In this document: positions 36,919-48,590 of the stretch, piece after piece | How positions within the stretch are numbered: position 1 is the stretch's first letter | Layout of the letters: the number at the start of each line of letters is the position of its first letter | Source: Blasia pusilla | Lineage: Eukaryota; Marchantiophyta; Marchantiopsida; Blasiales | Assembly: GCA_050084515.1 (NCBI GenBank) | Contig: CM114271.1 | Span: forward strand, 52,700,001-52,764,000 | DNA: 64,000 nt | Direction: 5' to 3' | Translations under genes and position numbers: made by a program | The notes under the pieces: generated by a model | The model's database searches: none | Told to the model about the DNA's origin: nothing | The model's input: only the letters and a program-made list of their open reading frames with translations

Positions 36919-37073
36919 GCAGAGAGTGCGAAGGCGGCTAGAGTAGCACATGTTCATTTTTGGATGCAGAGCATGGTGTTGGAGGTCAGAGTGGAGTGGT
37001 TGTTGCGGAGGTGGCTAGGGTTGCTACATAGCAACCAAAGCCGCAGGTTGCGTCCTCTCCGAGTGAGGTCACG

Positions 37074-38524
37074 ATGGAGACTTGGGAGCTTGTGATAGGT
37101 CTCAAGTTGATAGGAGGAGAGCGACGGCGAGTTCATAGGTTTCTGAGAGGGCATGTCAGTTGTTTTGCCTTAAGTATGAGAGAATTGGGTACGCTAAAGG
37201 GTCCCGGGATACGGATTGAATTGGCTAGTGATACGCCAATCTTTCGTCGACCCTACAGGTATTCTGATATGGAGCGAGCCTTGATTCAGAGCAGGAGTCA
37301 GGACTTGTTGGAGGGAGGACTTGTGAAGTTATCACATGGGGAGTATGTATCTGCCACAATCATGCCGGAGAAGAAGGATATGTATGGCAATTGGACGGAT
37401 GGGCGGATGTGTGGAGATTACCCTCCTATCAACCGAGAGACGAGGTCAAATCGGTACGCCATGCCTACTCCTGAGGAGATCTTTAATGCGGTAGGGCATG
37501 CAAAGATCTTATGTACTTTAGATCTCCGTGCTGGCTATCATCAGCTTCCTATCAGGTTGGAGGACAGGGAGAAGACAACATTATGGGGGATAGATCGGTT
37601 TGGGAGAGATTTCTTGTATCAGTGGCGGTTCTTACCATTTGGGTTGAAGAACACGCCTGTAGAGTTTCAGAGAGTGATGGATATGATGCTGGCTTGGATT
37701 TTGTACGATGTTACATAGATGATATTCTTATCTTCAATTCCACGGTTGAGGAGCATGAGCGACACTTGGAGGAGGTGTTTTGGCGATTGCAGTAACATGG
37801 ACTGAAGTTACATCCATGCAAGTGCAGATTCTTTCAGGAGCAGATTGAGTACTTGGGACATACCATATACTCGAGAGGGTTAGGCGTTCAGCAAACAAAG
37901 GTAGAGGCTATTGCGCAGATTCCACGCCCTACAGATGTGAGTCGAGTCCGAGCATTTCTTGGACTGGCGAACTTCTATCGACGGTATGTCAAGGGTTTTA
38001 GTGCGATCGCAAAGTCTTTGACCTTGTTGACGAGACTTGATCAGGTTTGGTTGTGGGGAGATGATTAGAAGCGAGCATTTTAGGAGCTCAAGGACAGGTT
38101 GACGTCTTCACCCATTTTACAGAGACCGGTTAGGGGTCGCCCATTCCAGTTACATACGGATTGGAGCATGTTGGGTCTAGGAGCAGTGCTTACTCAGAGG
38201 GATGACGAGGAGAGGGAGTTCGTTGTGGCTTACGCAAGCTGATTGAACAACATTGCAGAGGCAAAGTACAGCTTCTATGAGGGGGAGTGCTTGGTTGTAG
38301 TGTGGGCCGTGGCATATTTCAAGTGCTATTTATTCGGCAACCCTTTCATACTTATCACTGATCATCAACCGTTGAGGTGGTTGATGGAGTCCGACAAGCT
38401 TACGGGAAAGCTTGCTTGGTGGGCTCTATTACTACATGAGTATGAGTTTGAGGTGGTTCATAGGCCAGGTCGGCTCGACCAGGATGCGGATGGGTTGAGT
38501 CGTAACCCATGTCCGAGTCAGTGA
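37074..38524 (+). pseudogene. Reverse transcriptase and RNase H of the Ty3/gypsy element
   Basis: From ATG 37074 the frame carries the RT fingers and palm: RRPYRYSDME, the motif A block LDLRAGYHQLPI with the first catalytic Asp, and FLPFGLKNTPVEFQR (motif B). A frameshift near 37690 follows, and YIDDILIFNS (motif C) continues in the +2 frame. Next come KLHPCKCRFF and LGHTIY, then the connection AFLGLANFYRRYVKGFS. RNase H shows HTDWSMLGLGAVLTQ, then AEAKYSFYEGECLVVVWAV, and a catalytic-Asp block ITDHQPLRWL. In-frame stops occur at 37793, 38066, ~38081 and 38240. Confidence 0.88.
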
Positions 38525-40082
38525 GACGACACAGGAGCTCGATGGCACGGAGAGAGTGATGAGGAGATGGTGCCCGGTTGGCATGCATCTGCCTATCTTT
38601 GTTGGTTGACTATGGCAGGTCAGCCACAGGTGATGACTCCAGTGGTGGGGTTGGATGATGAGTCTTTCGATGCGGAGGTTAGTGAGGAGGCGACATGTGG
38701 TTGTGATATCCATGACGACCTGTAGGTTGTGGAGTTCTTGCGCATTGGCGTCATAGCGAATACAATGAGTGGTAGGGAGCGGATCGGATCCTACAAAGAG
38801 CCAAGAGGTTCAGGTGGGAGGAGACTCACATTTTGCGGGTATGGGGAGATGGTAGGATACAAATGGTACCTCATCCTTCCTAGCGAGCACGTGTATTGTG
38901 ACATGCCCATGAGGAGTTGGGACATTTTGGAGTAAAGCGTACTTACAACTTACTCCAGGTTCAATATTGGTGGCGCGGCATGCATATTGGGGTACAGTAG
39001 TTTGTGGCCAGATGTATGGTATGTGACAGAGTGCGAGCATCCTTCAATGCTCCCACTCCGCAGTTACATCCTTTTTTGATTATGGGTTTAGGTTATCGGT
39101 GGAGTTTAGACTTTGCGGGACTTCTGCCATTGACGGGGCATCATCATAGGTACGTGTTGGTCATGGTGGAGCATTTCTCCAAGTGGATAGAGTTGGTGGC
39201 ACTACCATATAAGGCGAGCGAGGGAACAACTTATGCGTTTCTAGATTGTGTGCTTAGTCACTTTGGTGCACCGGAGGAGGTGTTGACTGACTAGGGTACC
39301 GAGTTCAGGGGAGAGTTTAAAGCCTTGTGTGATCAGGCGCTGATAGATCACCGCACCACGTCCAAAGATCATCCTGAGGCGGATGGGTTGGCGGAGAGAG
39401 TGGTACAGACGGTGAAGAGAGGATTGTGCAAGTATGGCTTGCAGCGGGGACAGTTGAGAGAGTGGGACCTACAATTATCATGGTTGGCTATGGGTTATCG
39501 CTTTAGTCGGCAGGCATCCTTGGCGTCATTTTCATCGTACTTTTTGCTCTTTGGGAGAGAGCCAGATTTACTTGCAACGATTCGACGTGACATGGTGGAG
39601 GTGTTAGATTTTGATGATCCAGATGTGTGGGTACAAGCATGTTCTCAGAGGGCGGAGGTTTTTCGTAGAGTTATGCCTATGGCCTATGAGAACTTACCTA
39701 TTGCCCAGCATAGAGATACATTGAGGTATGCGACCATCCGTGGAGAAGGTTATCGTCTAGGGATTATCAGATTTCGTCCTGGAGATTACGTGTATTTACA
39801 GCAGGCGGTACCCACGACGCTAGATGTCACTGCAGGGCGCACGATCCTACGTGTGCACGAGGTATTACCGACTGAAGTCCTCATGTTGGAGGGACGGGAT
39901 GGTATGGTTTGGAAGGATCATGTGCGCAATTGTGCACCATGTCATCTTCTGAACATAGATGGTATGGTTGATCCGAGCTTGGCAATGGTACCTGCGGGCT
40001 TTAGGTATATGTTGTGCGGATCTGCGAGGGATGCAGCCACCATGTTGGTATGTGATGGTTGTTCTCGAGGGTGGCATATGTC
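38525..40082 (+). pseudogene. Integrase of the Ty3/gypsy element
   Basis: The zinc-binding HHCC part is visible as HAHEELGHFGVKRTYN near 38903-38950 and CMVC near 39010. The catalytic core reads GYRWSLDFAGLLPLTGHHHR (first Asp), HFGAPEEVLTD followed by a stop and GTEF (second Asp), and DHPEADGLAERVVQTVKRGL (Glu). After the core the frame stays open from 39325 through the C-terminal domain (FRPGDYVYLQ, then GRTILRVHEVLPTEVLML) into the PHD finger. Stops at 38998 and 39292 and a frameshift near 38750-38900 disable it. No chromodomain is present; the PHD finger takes that place. Confidence 0.85.
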
Positions 40083-40142
40083 ATGTCTAACCCCCCCCCT
40101 CTTGATGTGGTTCCCACGGGATGATGGATGTGTCCGAGATGT
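40015..40142 (+). pseudogene. PHD finger at the C-terminus of the retroelement integrase
   Basis: The open frame contains C-GSARDAATML-VCDGCSRGWHMSCLTPPL, the classical middle of a PHD finger (CxxC, then HxxC): Cys codons at 40051, 40060 and 40084 and His at 40075. After a run of nine C residues at 40091-40099 the expected end, WMCPRC, lies in another frame (Cys codons at 40131 and 40140). The C-run therefore probably caused the frameshift. The first zinc-binding Cys appears to be Tyr here. PHD fingers commonly read the H3 tail, so a role in insertion-site choice is possible, by analogy with integrase chromodomains. Confidence 0.8.
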
Positions 40143-40682
<540 letters not shown>

Positions 40683-40703
40683 TGTTTTGGGCTTACTTGC
40701 CCC

Positions 40704-40774
40704 ATGTTTGGATTCTGTTGATGAATGCTTAGTCTAATGTTTCGTTTGTTTTATTATTGATAATGATGTGTGTG
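40704..40774 (+). repeat. 71-base direct repeat, right copy (possible LTR remnant)
   Basis: Matches 31097-31167 without gaps (about 56 of 71 positions by my count). It follows the AG microsatellite directly. Either this is a piece of the 3' LTR or an unrelated dispersed repeat. Confidence 0.5.
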
Positions 40775-42941
40775 TGCACATAACACAACCCTAAGCAAGA
40801 AAATGTCCTGCGCCTACTCTCCTTGAACGTTAATATTCTTGTTGCGAAAGCGTGCGTTCAGTAGGTCAGGCTCTCAACGTTGATCTACATCCAAACACGC
40901 ACTCTGGTTAGTCGGATCTTGGATCAATCAGCAGACTAACTTTCCGAGTTCTTGTCTCGGTCTCTCATCAAGCTCAAGCTTCCTTATTTCGCGGTTTACA
41001 ACACAAGAAAGTCCCGAAAGACTTGGGAGAGACTTTCTGGTCGGTTCAGGAACCTCAAACGGCGTTTCGCGCCTCAAGGTTCCAACTGTCCGATGGACAT
41101 CCAATGCGTCCCTAACCGAGACTTGCACAAAGTGAATCTCGGGTCGGAATCCAAGTGTGGCGTTCAAAGTCCACTCCCTTGGATCAGGTTTGGGTTTCGA
41201 GTTCCAACGCCAAACTCCCATTCCCTCCCGTGCCTCTGAGACGCCGTTTTGTGCTCAAAGTGGGGATTCATGTTCCAAGACATCTTGGAGAGACTCTTCC
41301 CTTACTACTACTTCTGGGCATCTCTGGGGTTCCATACATTTAGGGAAAGACACCCGGGTCTCTCCAATTGGCCCTCAACCTGATTGCTCTCATAGTCATT
41401 TTCCACCAATATCTAAGTTTGTACTCATGCGTTTGCTGAGATCTTTGGTATGTTGGAAGCGTCTTAAGATAAGATTTTCAACGAGCCCTTATTTGTCCAA
41501 ACGCATATTAGGGCTAAATGTTATGGTACAAAACAGAGTCAAATTCCCCAAACGCTAGTCGTGTTCCAAAACTGGTTCTCCCCTCTTTGGCAACCAACCT
41601 TCCAAGACTCAAATCATCTCAAGTCTTGGCTCACATGTGGTCTAGGTTTCCTGGTTGCGACCACTAACGCATGAAACACACAACTCTGTTCCACGTTTCG
41701 TCTCTTGGACTTTTCCAAGAGACTTTTCCAAACGCCTCTCCAAAGTGCGAACATCGCAGCGTGAGTCCACTTGAGTTCTCATGTTCTGCTTGGCGCCTAT
41801 TTGGTGTTGTTTGGTTACGAGGATCGCGACAGAAATGGACGTAGCTACTCATAGAGGAAAATTCAAGGGAAGTAACATTTGAAACCTTAGACCCAAGGGC
41901 CTAGTTAGAGGGGAAAAGCAAAGTGCACATAGGTAGTCAAGATGGGTGAGACGCCACAAGATCAGTCATGAAATGCGAATGGCAAGAGAACAACCATGGG
42001 ACACAAAACGAGGAGTCAAGATGGGCGTTAGTCATGAGATATATGAAATACGGATGCAACCTGCAAGATGCATTTGGGAAGCTAAGAGTTGCAAAAGTTT
42101 CATGAAGCCTCTGCCAATTAAGCCATCTTGATGGATAACTAGTCAAACAAGGGTCCGCAGGTGGTGAGCCATGTTTGGATGGAGGGCCAAAATGAAGGGC
42201 TTCATGGGAAAAATGGGGAAGGTGGGGTTTCCATGGAGAACTCTAGAAGAACCCATAGAAGAAGGGGGAAGCGCGCGCCGCAGGGGGGGGAGGGGGTGGG
42301 GTTGGATAATCTCCCTCCCTACATGCTCAAGTCCTTGAATTAGGAACTAACCATGATGAGTGTTTGGTCGTGTTTCAAGTTTGAGCTTGGGAATGCACCT
42401 TGGGGAATTAACCAACACACTCCGGTATATGCAAATAACTTGAGGAGATTGGTTGAGGCTTGGGGACGAGACTTCCTAGGGAGACGGTATGCAATTGGGG
42501 AGACCCGACCCGATTAACGTTTGGTGGCTTCTTGGCTACCTATGGAACGCGCAACCCGTTGAGTCTTTGAAACTAAATCTAAGTCTCCCGCTTGCAAAAC
42601 TCAAGGTGGGGAGTGCTTTGGGGTGGAGCTAGGTGAAGTAGAGGCCAAACTCTACGACAATAGGGAGGAAACTACAAAGAATCTACCATTGGCTCAAGTT
42701 TGAGATTGTATACTTGAAAATTCTTGAAAATGTAATTTCTTAAAACTATCAAAAGGTGGCAACTCAACATTCATAGATAGCTACAAGAACATTCAATATG
42801 TGGTGGCAATGGAAGGTCTTGTAGTTGTGAACATCCATTGCCACCTAATACCAAATGTCCTACATGTTGATTGGTTTGGTGAGCAAAGGTTTATTTCTAC
42901 TTAATTTTCAACTCGTTTCGCAAAACATTTTTAAGTGATAA
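40775..42941. other. No gene recognised
   Basis: Medium GC with many short C/T-rich words. Overlapping frames of 60-133 codons (for example 41157-41558) show no domain. It may be part of an unrecognised large repeat. Confidence 0.4.
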
Positions 42942-43124
42942 CTAGTGAGCACCCTAAGAGGGAAAGCATGGACGCAACATATTTTTCTTACTGAGGATAG
43001 ATTTTGTGGAGGAAACATTTTGTTGTTGCCTATGGAAGAGGAAACATTTTTTCTGCCCAATCATCACATGTCAAACAAAGAAGTGTTTCCAAATAAAAAA
43101 AACACTCTCCAATAATAATATAAA
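42942..43124 (-). mobile_element. Short non-autonomous Helitron-like element
   Basis: The left edge A|CTAGTGAGCACCCTAAGAGGG is the reverse complement of a Helitron 3' end, with a CCCTCTTAGGG hairpin about ten bases before CTAG. The right edge CACTCTCCAATAATAATATA is the family 5' end, slightly decayed. GAAACATTTTTTCTGCCCAA and GTGTTTCCAAATAAAAAAAA match the inner blocks of the other units. Confidence 0.55.
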
Positions 43125-43329
43125 TTTAAATCATCAAACAAAATTGTATCTTTATTATACATGTTAATAAGGAAATAAACTATGGAAAAAAAATCTCTCC
43201 ATATACAAAACTCCCCACCGCTCAATGAGTTAATGGGCTTATTGCGACGGGAAGATTCCTGCAATCCAGTTCCTGGTCAATCTCCGACGAAAGTGGTGAT
43301 AAATTAGCGAGAGTACCCTAAATATAGCT

Positions 43330-43520
43330 TAGAGAGAGAATTCAGCCTAATGTCTGGTGTTTCCGCTATCCCGCGCTCATTTAGCGTCTGTCTGAACATC
43401 GTGACCCGCTATTGGATGGAACACCCAACCTGCAATAGGGTATCCGCCGTTACCCCCTATATATACTCAGCCGCAGCTCATACAATTCGAAGTCGAGCTC
43501 ATTCATTCCCACCTTTCTTC
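43330..43520 (+). promoter_or_regulatory. Promoter-like region without an assigned gene
   Basis: GCTATTGGATGG (an inverted CCAAT box, ~43410) is followed about 45 bases later by CCCTATATATACTC (~43452), a good TATA box. C/T-rich sequence typical of plant transcription starts lies 30-50 bases further on (~43500-43520). No long coding frame follows. It may drive a non-coding RNA, or the 5' UTR of SGF29 if long introns intervene. Confidence 0.45.
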
Positions 43521-46001
43521 CAAATAGTTTGGATTTCCGCATTGTCTTCGCTCTTGAATGTGTAGGTTGTTTGCGTCGTGATTTTGTGACAGGGTTTTCG
43601 AGAGGCGTTTGATGCAAAGGCAAATGGGGGGTGTTTCACGAGTGTAGGAGAATTCAAGATTGTCAGGCTCTGCGGCTTCGTTTTGGAACTAGAAAGGTTA
43701 TGGTCTCCGCCGACTGTCGAAAGGAGCGATCCGCACAAACGTCGATGCGCTATGGTGATCCCTTACTTGTTGGTGTGGCTTGTCCGATGGATGTGGAGCG
43801 TGTCCTGGATCTTGACGAGTAGATTTGGAGGTAGGGTAGAGGTTGATGTTGTGGCGTATCCACTTGGGACGGTGGCGTCTGGTTGAGTTCTAGTTCTCTC
43901 TCCCGGGGCCGCAGGTAGAGAGTCATCTAGATAAGCTATCTGCGCGTTAAAGTTTCGTCGTTCTTTGTATGTAGCTTGGAGGAGATATGGATTGCTGTCC
44001 GATGATGTTAACTACTGAACGGAGATGGTGGAAGGCATTTCTTTCAACGTTACCCTCTCTTCGTACCGGATTGACTTCACTCATTTCTGACACCTAGCGA
44101 AGAGGATTTGTCTCCACACATTTTTATTTCCAAGGGAAGAAGATACGAGCGATGTCTGCTGGTACCTGGAGAGGTGGACCGATTCCCCTCTTTCTACCCC
44201 TCAACAATTCCTCTTGCTCAGTTTCGGAAATGCCTTCCGGATGCCATCGCTGAAGGTCTAGCTATGAGAGCTGAGGACAGCAATTCCACATCGGTTTTGG
44301 CGGCTCTCCCCTTCGTCTAGGCAGGCTTAAGAATTAGGGATCGTTGTGTTAATATTTGTGGCAGTCAATGTTTGTGGCGTTATTCTTCTATGTGGGCTTC
44401 TATGTGCCACATGCTAGATATTGTATGTGACTGACCGTTAAATCTGCATCAAGTAAAGATTGCGCAGCACTAGTTGTCCGTCCAAATTTTGGGTCTCGGT
44501 TTATTCACTCTCTACTTTGTCCTCATAACTCAGCGTTTCCATATGTCTTTACCGTATTTCATTCTAACGTAGTAAGGACGGACGTTGTAACGGCGCCATT
44601 TTGACGTTTTTTTTTTACTGTCTTGGTAGCTGTACTTTTCTTATTTCTACCATTCCTCACTCCGTTCTCAGAAGTGTCTACGCCCAGTGTCTATGCAAAT
44701 GTTTTACAATGCGGGAAGATTCCTACGTTCACTAAGCTAGTAATCTGTTCTACGGTTTTGCGTGTTCATACCGAAGTCAAATAACTCAGATGGGGAGTGA
44801 GTCAGTGGGTCAAATTAGATCTGTCCAGTTGACAGATCTTGAACTTGAGATTTGAATGCATGGGAAGAGCATAGACAAATGCAATAGAGAGGAAAAAGTT
44901 CGAAATCACCTTTTAACCAAAGATTGCGGAAAGGTAATAGTGGTGAACGTTGAAGATAAGAAAGCCTTCTGCAAAAGCACAGTGACACGTCGAAAAAAAG
45001 ATTATTGAATTCCAAAGGGTCAAATACGGTGTACATCCTTGATGGCGGGAACTAGACCTTATCCACACTCGCTTCTTTCACCCACTTTTGTGAAGTTCTG
45101 AGCAATAACAATTTCACTAAAACCGCCCTTGACGTAACAGTATGAAAACGAAGATAAATACCCTGCAGAACAGAAGGCAGTCGAAAGAAACAGTCTCTTG
45201 ATAGACTTTCGCCATGTAATCGTCGGTTAGAGCTGCCGAGAAGTGAATAAAGGTCCGGTACGTGTCGAAGTTGGAGATAGAGAAATCTTGTCACAGAGTG
45301 TGGAAACGATGTTGTGAACATAACAAAATGTGGTTTCCATGTAAACGTTGGCCACCGATGATCTGAATCCCTAAGGTTGTAAAGGCGCATGAGCAGTCTA
45401 AACCAGACACGATTGATTTGCAACCCGCCAGGTGATGTCATTTGAGGACCATGAAAATGGCGGTAAAGTCAAACTGAAACCAACGATCCATGTCACGAAG
45501 TAAAATGTGAACATTTTAGCAACCACTTGCTAATAGAAGTGGAGGACTTTAGATCCCTCTGTGGACTTTATATACTGTGTTTGTAGTCTGTATTAATATG
45601 GGAGAGTGTATTCTTAATTTGCATAACAATTGATAGGAAAAAAAAATTTGATCTATTCTGTACCTTAATTCCCGTTGTTTGTTTGTGGTATTTGTAGTTT
45701 ATATTACTATGTTACTATGAATGTCTTCTTAATTTGTAAACATTTACTTGATTGGTGCGTTACAACTTGGACAGGATATGAATTTGTTTGTTATATTGTA
45801 ATTTCTCTTTCAAGCTATGTAAAAACTTTTGTAACTCTTTCTTATTTCCCATGCATTTTATTACGGACAAAATGGAGAGTGAATCCAAATATGTTTATTT
45901 TGACTCACATTTCTATGCACATCCAACGGTTGAGAAATCGCTGCAAAATCGTTCTCTTATGTTTGCTCTCAAAATTGACTTAGCACTCTCATGCCACTAG
46001 C
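43521..46001. other. No gene recognised downstream of the promoter-like region
   Basis: Short frames at 43631-43886 and 44108-44320 and a minus-strand frame of 129 codons at 45052-45441 resemble no family I recognise. GC declines toward 45.6 kb. Confidence 0.4.
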
Positions 46002-46160
46002 ACACGAAATCAGATGTTTGCTAATCAAGAAAACACTCCAATAATATATATTAAATAACAGAAAATTAATCCGGTATGGTTACACGAAATCAGGTGTTTG
46101 TGAATGAAGACACTCCAATAATGATATAGATTAAATAAAAGAAAACTAAACCGGTATGGA
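46002..46160. repeat. Tandem duplication, 80-base unit containing a Helitron-like end
   Basis: ACACGAAATCAGATGTTTGC... (46002-46081) and ACACGAAATCAGGTGTTTGT... (46082-46160) both contain an ACACTCCAATAAT end block and finish at CCGGTATGG. The unit includes the Helitron-type edge plus sequence beyond it, so the duplication came after insertion. Confidence 0.8.
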
Positions 46161-47536
46161 TAGAATGACACAAAATAAAATTGGTATGAAAATAAATGGA
46201 AACACGGCCTAGAGAGTGGAAGAAAACGTCCAAAATGACTGTGTTGAGCCGACCTTCAAAATGACTGATTTCAGATTCAAAGTCCAAAACCGATGGGTTT
46301 CATAGGGTCTCCAGGCTGGAATTAGAAAATTTGCAGGATTAATTGTCCTATTTTGTGCAAACCGAGAAAAAAAACCTGAAAAGAAAATAGAAATATGAAA
46401 ATAAACATATGTAAATATACATGTCTTTGCTCGACAACCCAAAAAAATGCTTATTCCTCTATGGGCAATAGGAAATATTTCTTCCTTGAAAGACAAAAAA
46501 TAATAATTTTGTATCAACATGATTACTCCCTTCCTTCCCCGGATGACAATGAGCTGCCCACTACTATCTTCAACCCAAATATGCACACCGGTTCTAATAT
46601 GAAGAGTTCTTGTAAGAACGTGTGTGGTTATGATACACTTGGCGTGACTACATCCAAACTTGCATGGCACCTTGACACTCCTCTGCGGGTCCTAACTCAC
46701 ACTTCCTCGAGGCTGTTGTGGGAGTGCTTTGCGTTATATTTAGGGTTGGAACCTGACGCAGAGGGATCATTGTCTCGCGTTGAGAAGTTTCCGTTAGCGC
46801 TGGAGTAGAATTCGCGAGAGTGTTGTGGACTCAGCAATTTCAGTTCACTTTGGGTGGTATGCCACACAATTCGCGCTTTCACAAGGCGGCGAGGAAGGTG
46901 GAGAGTGGTTTTGGTTATCGATGAAGCCTTTGGCTACCCACATCGGGGTTAGCCATTGGCGGGAGGAAGGCTCTAGAACGTCGCAAGAGTTGCAGTGGAG
47001 GTGAAGACGCATTGGTGTGATACCGATGATCAGCTTGTTCTTGGGAGAATCGCGAACTCTCTCTTGGTTCGGTAGCTTTTAGCTGTAGAGTTGTACAGTG
47101 ATGGTGTCACCATGGTGAGTGCCATTGAAAGAGAGAGTCTAACTAACTGTATGAGCTTGCGTGAAGTTGGGACTCGAATTGTGCAAATTAGGTGGTAATT
47201 GTGTCTGTAGAGTTGAGTGTAGTGTAATTGTAAAGAAGGTAAGAATTGTCTCGCCTCTAGGACATGAGCGGACTATTAGTAGGCTTGGGCCCGCGTGCGT
47301 TGGAGATGATGTCTCGACGTGATTTGTATGTAAAATTTGGGAGTTTGCAGGTTGGAACTCGTCACCGTTTCCATGGCATGTGCTACGGCCGAGGGCGGAT
47401 GTCCAGAGAGGTTTTGTGAAGGCCATCTTTGCGTAGAGACCGCCTACCGTGCATTGTACCTTATCTAGAATTGATGGGCAGTCCCCTTATTCACGTTTCA
47501 CTTTCGACGATATCGTCCAGCGGTGTTACTAAAGGC
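46161..47536 (+). other. Upstream region of SGF29; 5' UTR and possible 5' UTR intron
   Basis: No separate gene is recognised. ACCATG|GTGAGT at 47114 is a consensus splice donor, and TCGTCCAG at 47512-47519 could be the acceptor, which would place an intron in the 5' UTR. This is conjecture. The frame of SGF29 is open for 36 codons upstream of the chosen start, but those residues do not resemble SGF29. Confidence 0.35.
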
Positions 47537-48355
47537 ATGGCAGCGTTTGATGGTGCTAATCAACGGTTGAGGGACATGGAGCGGCTGAGGAAAGAGCAGG
47601 ACCTTGTTATTCGTAAAATCAACAAAATTCATTCTAAGCTTTCTCAGACTGCACCGGAGACAGCGGAAAAGTTCGGTGAGAAACTTTGGTTCAAACTTCG
47701 TGGCTTCTACGTGCAGGCTAAAACCCTTGCTGAGGAGGAAGAGATTCTTATTGGGAGCAGCGTTCAAGTTTTAGAAGCTCTGATTGCTCCAGGTCTGGCT
47801 CCCCCTCATCGCAAGAAACCGGATACTGCGAATGACCAGAAGCGGAAACGAATCAAGACAGAAACTGACATACCGAGACTGTCATCCCCTGCACTTCCCC
47901 GTATCCCTCCGGTCCATTTAAGCATCTCAGTTGGTGACCAAGTTGCGGCTCGAGTAACGACGGATGACGCTGAAAATCATGAGTGGATTGTGGTCAAGGT
48001 TACTCGTATCGACCGAGAGACTAACAAGTACGACGTCATTGATGAGGAACCGGATGACGATGGTGAAAGTGGTCAAAGAGCGTACAAGTTGCCACACACT
48101 TGTATAATTCCCTTCCCAAAGCGCTCAGATGCCAGTAGTGCACCGGACTTCCCTCCTGGTTCCCATGTGCTTGCACTCTACCCTGGAACGACAGCCCTTT
48201 ACAAGGCTTCCGTCGTTGGTCCCATTCGTAAACGACGGAGTGAAGACTACCTATTGGAATTTGATGGTGATGAAGAAGAAGGCGTGGACGGACTTCCAAA
48301 GCGTCAAGTTCCTTTTCATAATGTTGTTACACTACCAGAAGGACACCGTCAATGA
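47537..48355 (+). CDS. SGF29: SAGA-associated factor 29 (Tudor-domain H3K4me reader)
   Basis: SGF29 is the SAGA coactivator subunit that binds di/trimethylated H3 lysine 4 and guides GCN5-dependent H3 acetylation in the nucleus. The protein is 272 residues, close to the plant family size. Residues ~10-75 form an amphipathic coiled coil (RLRDMERLRKEQDLVIRKIN). A basic linker (QKRKRIKTE) follows. The C-terminal half is the SGF29-type tandem Tudor: SVGDQVAARVT, WIVVKVTRIDRETNKYDV, the acidic DEEPDDD, AYKLPHTCIIPFPKR, and ALYPGTTALYKA with Tyr215 and Tyr222 spaced like the methyl-lysine cage tyrosines. YLLEF supplies the cage Phe (242), and the protein ends VTLPEGHRQ. I start at 47537 because the residues from there resemble the family; an in-frame ATG 36 codons upstream does not extend the match. 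The coding region has no intron. Its 3' end is partly duplicated downstream. Confidence 0.95.
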   Translation: MAAFDGANQRLRDMERLRKEQDLVIRKINKIHSKLSQTAPETAEKFGEKLWFKLRGFYVQAKTLAEEEEILIGSSVQVLEALIAPGLAPPHRKKPDTANDQKRKRIKTETDIPRLSSPALPRIPPVHLSISVGDQVAARVTTDDAENHEWIVVKVTRIDRETNKYDVIDEEPDDDGESGQRAYKLPHTCIIPFPKRSDASSAPDFPPGSHVLALYPGTTALYKASVVGPIRKRRSEDYLLEFDGDEEEGVDGLPKRQVPFHNVVTLPEGHRQ

Positions 48356-48379
48356 CACTGTATAGTTGGAAAATGATAT

Positions 48380-48590
48380 TGATGGAACCAGAAGCGGATA
48401 GACTTACAAGGCATCTAAAACCTTGTCATCATGGTATTACGCTGGGTCAAGGACATCGGTAGTAACCCACTGTATAATTTTGATGGTGATGAAGAAGGTT
48501 TGGACGCAGTTTTCACTGCGTCCAAAACCTTCTTTTCACGTTGTTACACTACCAGAAGGAAGTCGTCAATGACATTGTATAACTGGGTAG
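48380..48590 (+). pseudogene. Partial tandem copy of the SGF29 3' end, with internal foldback
   Basis: 48478-48585 (TTTGATGGTGATGAAGAAGG ... GTTACACTACCAGAAGGAAG, GTCAATGACATTGTATAACT) aligns with the SGF29 end and 3' flank at ~48260-48369. Weaker similarity may extend back to ~48380 (CTTACAAGGCATC versus CTTTACAAGGCTTCC). The middle of the copy has been replaced by a hairpin (48492-48510 with 48515-48534). The copy has no start and no intact Tudor domain. Confidence 0.8.
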
